Source: Embleya sp049739465 (GTDB lineage Bacteria > Actinomycetota > Actinomycetes > Streptomycetales > Streptomycetaceae). From it: a stretch of 64,000 nucleotides of DNA. The notes below the pieces were generated by a model, which was not told where the DNA came from, did no database searches, and was given only the letters and a program-made list of their open reading frames with translations. The position numbers and the translations under genes are program-made. Location: NCBI RefSeq assembly GCF_049739465.1, contig NZ_JBMHHY010000019.1:170070-234069 (forward strand). The letters run 5' to 3'. Shown here one piece after another: positions 61,001 to 64,000 of this stretch (the first letter of the stretch is position 1; the number at the start of each line of letters is the position of its first letter).

Positions 61001-64000
61001 GATGATTCCGTTGTCCTTCGCCCAGCGTCGGCTGTGGTTCCTCCATCGTCTGGAGGGACCGTCCGCGACCTACAACATCCCGTTCGTGCTGCGGCTGGAC
61101 GGGCCTTTGGACACGGCGGCCCTGGCCGCGGCGGTGACGGATGTCGTTGCTCGGCACGAGAGCCTGCGCACCTTGGTGGTCGAGGACGCGGACGGCACGC
61201 CGGAGCAGCGGATCCTGGCCCCGGAGCAGGCGGTCCCGCGGTTCGCGGTGGTCGACGTGGCCGCGGACGCGGTGGAGGCCGCGACGCGCGCGGTCGTCTG
61301 CGAGGGGTTCGAGCTGGACACCGAACTCCCGCTGCGCACCTCGGTCCTCCGGGTCGGACCGCAGGAGCACGTGGTGGTGTTCGTGTTCCACCACATCGCG
61401 GCGGACGGGGCGTCGATGGCGCCGTTCCTGCGGGACCTGACGGCGGCGTACGCGGCACGCCGGCACGGGCGCGCACCGGACTGGACGCCGCTGCCGGTGC
61501 AGTACCGGGACTACACGCTGTGGCAACGGCAGATGCTCGGCGACGAGGCCGACCCGGGCAGCGTCGCTGCCGAGCAACTCGCCTACTGGCGTGACGAGTT
61601 GGCTGAATCGCCACAGCCGGCGCAGTTGCCGCTGGACCGGCCGCGGCCGACCGCGGCCGGCCACGGCGGCGGTGGTGTTCTGTTCGAGCTGGAACCCGAA
61701 CTGCTGTCCGGTTTACGAGAGCTCGCCGCGGGCCACGGTGCCACGGCACCGATGGTGACCCAGGCCGCGCTGGCGGTGCTGCTTTACAAGCTGGGTGCCG
61801 GGGAGGACGTGACGATCGGCAGTCCGATCGAGGGCCGTGCCGACGAGCAACTCGAGGATCTGATCGGGTTCTTCGCCAACACCTGGGTGTTGCGCGTGGA
61901 CCTGTCGGGGAATCCGTCGTTCGGCGAGCTGCTGGAGCAGGTGCGGGACCGGGCCCTGGCCGCGTACGACAACCAGGACATGCCGTTCGAGCGCCTGGTC
62001 GAGCTGCTCGGCCCGGAACGTTCCACGTCGTACTCACCACTGTTCCAGACGATGCTGGCCTGGCAGTTCGTGTGGCCGGAGATCGAGCTTCCGGAGCTAC
62101 GCGTCACCCCCGTCCAGGCGGGCACCGGCACGGCGAAGTTCGACCTGTTCTTCAACATCGTCCCCGACGGGTCCGGGCGCGCGCATGGACTGCTGGAGTA
62201 CGCGACGGACCTGTTCGATCACGCGACGGCCGAGAGTCTGGTCGACCGATATCTGCGGGTGTTGCGCCAGGTGGTCGCCGATCCCAAGGCCCGACTCGGT
62301 GCGATGGACGTGCGCACCGACGCCGAACGTGACCGGCTGGCCCGGCTGAACGAGACGACGGTGCCGGTACAGGGGACGACGGTGCCGGGCGTGATCGCCG
62401 CCCAGGTCCTGCGGACGCCGGACGCGACAGCGGTAGTGTGCGGGGAAACGACGTTGTCGTACCGGGAGTTGGCGGCCCGCGCCGATCGGCTGGCGGCGGT
62501 GTTGCGCGAGCGCGGGGTCGGGCCGGATGTGCTGGTGGCCGTGGCCTTGCCACGCTCGGCGGACCTGGTGGTCGCGCTCCTCGGGGTGCTCAAGGCCGGC
62601 GGCGCCTATCTGCCGATCGACCCCGATTACCCGCCCGCACGAGTCGGCCTCCTGCTCGACACGGCCGATCCCGCGCTGGTGTTGACCGATCGTGAAACGG
62701 CGCAGGCGGTGGCACAGTGCCGGCCGCCGGTGGTTCACCTGGACGACCCGGACTTCGACGGCCCCGTCCTGACGACCCCGAATGTCCTTGTCAGGCCGGA
62801 CAACCTCGCGTATGTGATGTACACGTCGGGATCAACCGGAGTCCCCAAGGGCGTCGCCGTCACCCACGCCAGTGTGCTGAACGGGGTGCGGGATCTGGGC
62901 CGGATCACGCAGATCGAGTCCGGTTCTCGGGTGCTTGCGGCGACCTCGGTGAACTTCGACGTGTCGGTGTTCGAGATCTTCACCGCGCTGACCTCGGGTG
63001 CGAGTGTCGAGATCGTCCGTGACGTGCTCGAACTCGCCGAGCGTGACCGGTGGTCGGGCGGCACGATCAGTGCCGTGCCGACGGTGTTCTCCGCGCTGCT
63101 CGACGACATCGCCGGCAAGGGCTCGGGCGCCCTCGAACTCGATGTGCGGACGGTGATTCTCGCCGGTGAGGCGCTCTCGGCGGACCTGGTGCACAAGGTG
63201 CGCGAGGCCCTGCCCGAGGTCCGGGTCGTCAACGCCTACGGGCAGACCGAGAGCTTCTACGCCGCCACGTTCACACTTCCCCAGCGGTGGACCGGGACCG
63301 GCGCGGTACCGGTCGGTCGGCCATTGGCCAACATGCGCGCCCATGTCCTGGGGCCGGATCTGGCGCCGGTCGCACCGGGTGTCGTGGGTGAGCTGTATAT
63401 CGCCGGGTCCGTCGCCCGTGGTTACCACCGAAGTGGCGGAGCGACCTCGGAACGCTTCGTCGCCTGCCCCTTCGGGCCCGCCGGTGCGCGGATGTATCGC
63501 ACCGGTGACCTGGCCCGGTGGGACGGCGACAGTCAACTGGTATATGCGGGACGTGCCGACGCCCAGGTGAAGGTCAACGGTATCCGAGTCGAGCCGACCG
63601 AGATCGAAGCGGTCCTCGCCGGGCATCCGGCGGTCCGGCGGGCGGCGGTGACGGTTTGGGTGGACGACACCGGCCGCGGGCGGCTCACGGGCTACGTGGT
63701 GCCGGTGGACGGCGGTGCCGGTGAAGGCGACTTCGCCTTGGACACCAGTGTGTCGGTGGCCGATCTGCGGCGGTTCCTGGCCAGGCGGCTGCCGGACTAC
63801 ATGGTGCCCGCCCGGCTCGTGGTGTTGGATCGGTTGCCGTTGACGGCGACCGGGAAGTTGGATCGGGGTGCGTTGCCGGAGCCGGTGTTCGGTGGTGGCG
63901 GGTATCGGGCGCCGGGTGGTGCGGCGGAGCGGGTGTTGGCCGAGGTGTACGCGGATGTGCTGGATGTGGAGCGGGTGGGTGTCGACGACGACTTCTTCGC
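61001..64000 (+). CDS. NRPS, C-A-T module (partial, runs off the window)
   Basis: ATG 61001 after TTAGGAG. Condensation domain residues 1-430: LSFAQRRLWFLHRLEGPSAT (C1) and VFHHIAADGASM (catalytic HHxxxDG). Adenylation domain about 450-960: YVMYTSGSTGVPKGVAVTH, FDVSVFEIF, NAYGQTESFYAATF, MYRTGDLARW and TGKLDRGALPEP. My manual alignment to GrsA gives the specificity residues D-V-F-S-I-A-A-Y-A-K, for which I do not recall an amino acid. The T domain begins (VGVDDDFF) as the window ends. A protein starting with a C domain needs an upstream partner, yet only a dead T domain precedes it. Confidence 0.93.

Overview
The window is very GC-rich, codes densely on both strands, often uses GTG/TTG starts, and is full of AraC, TetR, ArsR, MarR, LuxR and XRE regulators, secreted proteins and antibiotic genes. 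This points to a filamentous actinomycete of the Streptomyces type, probably an accessory region of the chromosome. No rRNA, tRNA, CRISPR array or phage module was seen.

Bases 1-18800 are mixed accessory genes: a partial SnoaL-like protein, AraC and ArsR regulators, an IS5-like transposase remnant, a PemK/MazF-type toxin-antitoxin pair, a methyltransferase, a photolyase, an aldo/keto reductase, an esterase with a divergent TetR regulator and palindromic operator, a second TetR divergent from a DUF3995 membrane protein, a PEBP-SRPBCC fusion, a Sua5/YrdC protein, another AraC regulator, and a HelD/HelR-type helicase (possible rifamycin resistance) behind an unusual leader.

Bases 18821-24394 form a complete lasso-peptide cluster: an orphan LuxR regulator with a degenerate receiver, a 38-residue precursor, cyclase, RRE protein, leader peptidase and ABC exporter, closed by a strong terminator. 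The predicted 20-residue core starts with Gly, has Asp at position 8 for the ring, and carries eight Lys/Arg plus one His. A secreted spherulin-4/FN3 protein follows, preceded by three TTCCGTC-type inverted repeats, and then an XRE - ImmA/IrrE - MAB_1171c-type cassette.

Bases 30068-48219 look like an aminoglycoside cluster of the hygromycin B type. The self-resistance kinase resembles APH(7'')-Ia along its whole length. GmhA, a GHMP heptose kinase and GmhB would make heptose 1-phosphate, which a GalT-like enzyme could activate. Two DegT/StrS aminotransferases, an aminocyclitol-type dehydrogenase, a radical SAM/SPASM enzyme, a PhyH oxygenase, two SDR epimerases, two glycosyltransferases and a heterodimeric ABC exporter complete a route to an aminocyclitol-sugar-aminoheptose compound. 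No 2-deoxy-scyllo-inosose synthase and no N-methyltransferase are visible, and a frameshifted DNA-methyltransferase relic sits inside the operon.

Bases 48220-64000 hold a beta-propeller-like membrane protein, a 13-bp minisatellite, a small lipoprotein, an R61-like serine hydrolase, two methyltransferases, a CapA-family protein, a MarR regulator, a flavin monooxygenase with a divergent TetR, an SDR pseudogene, and the start of an NRPS (C-A-T, cut by the window end) that follows the decayed remains of an earlier carrier domain.
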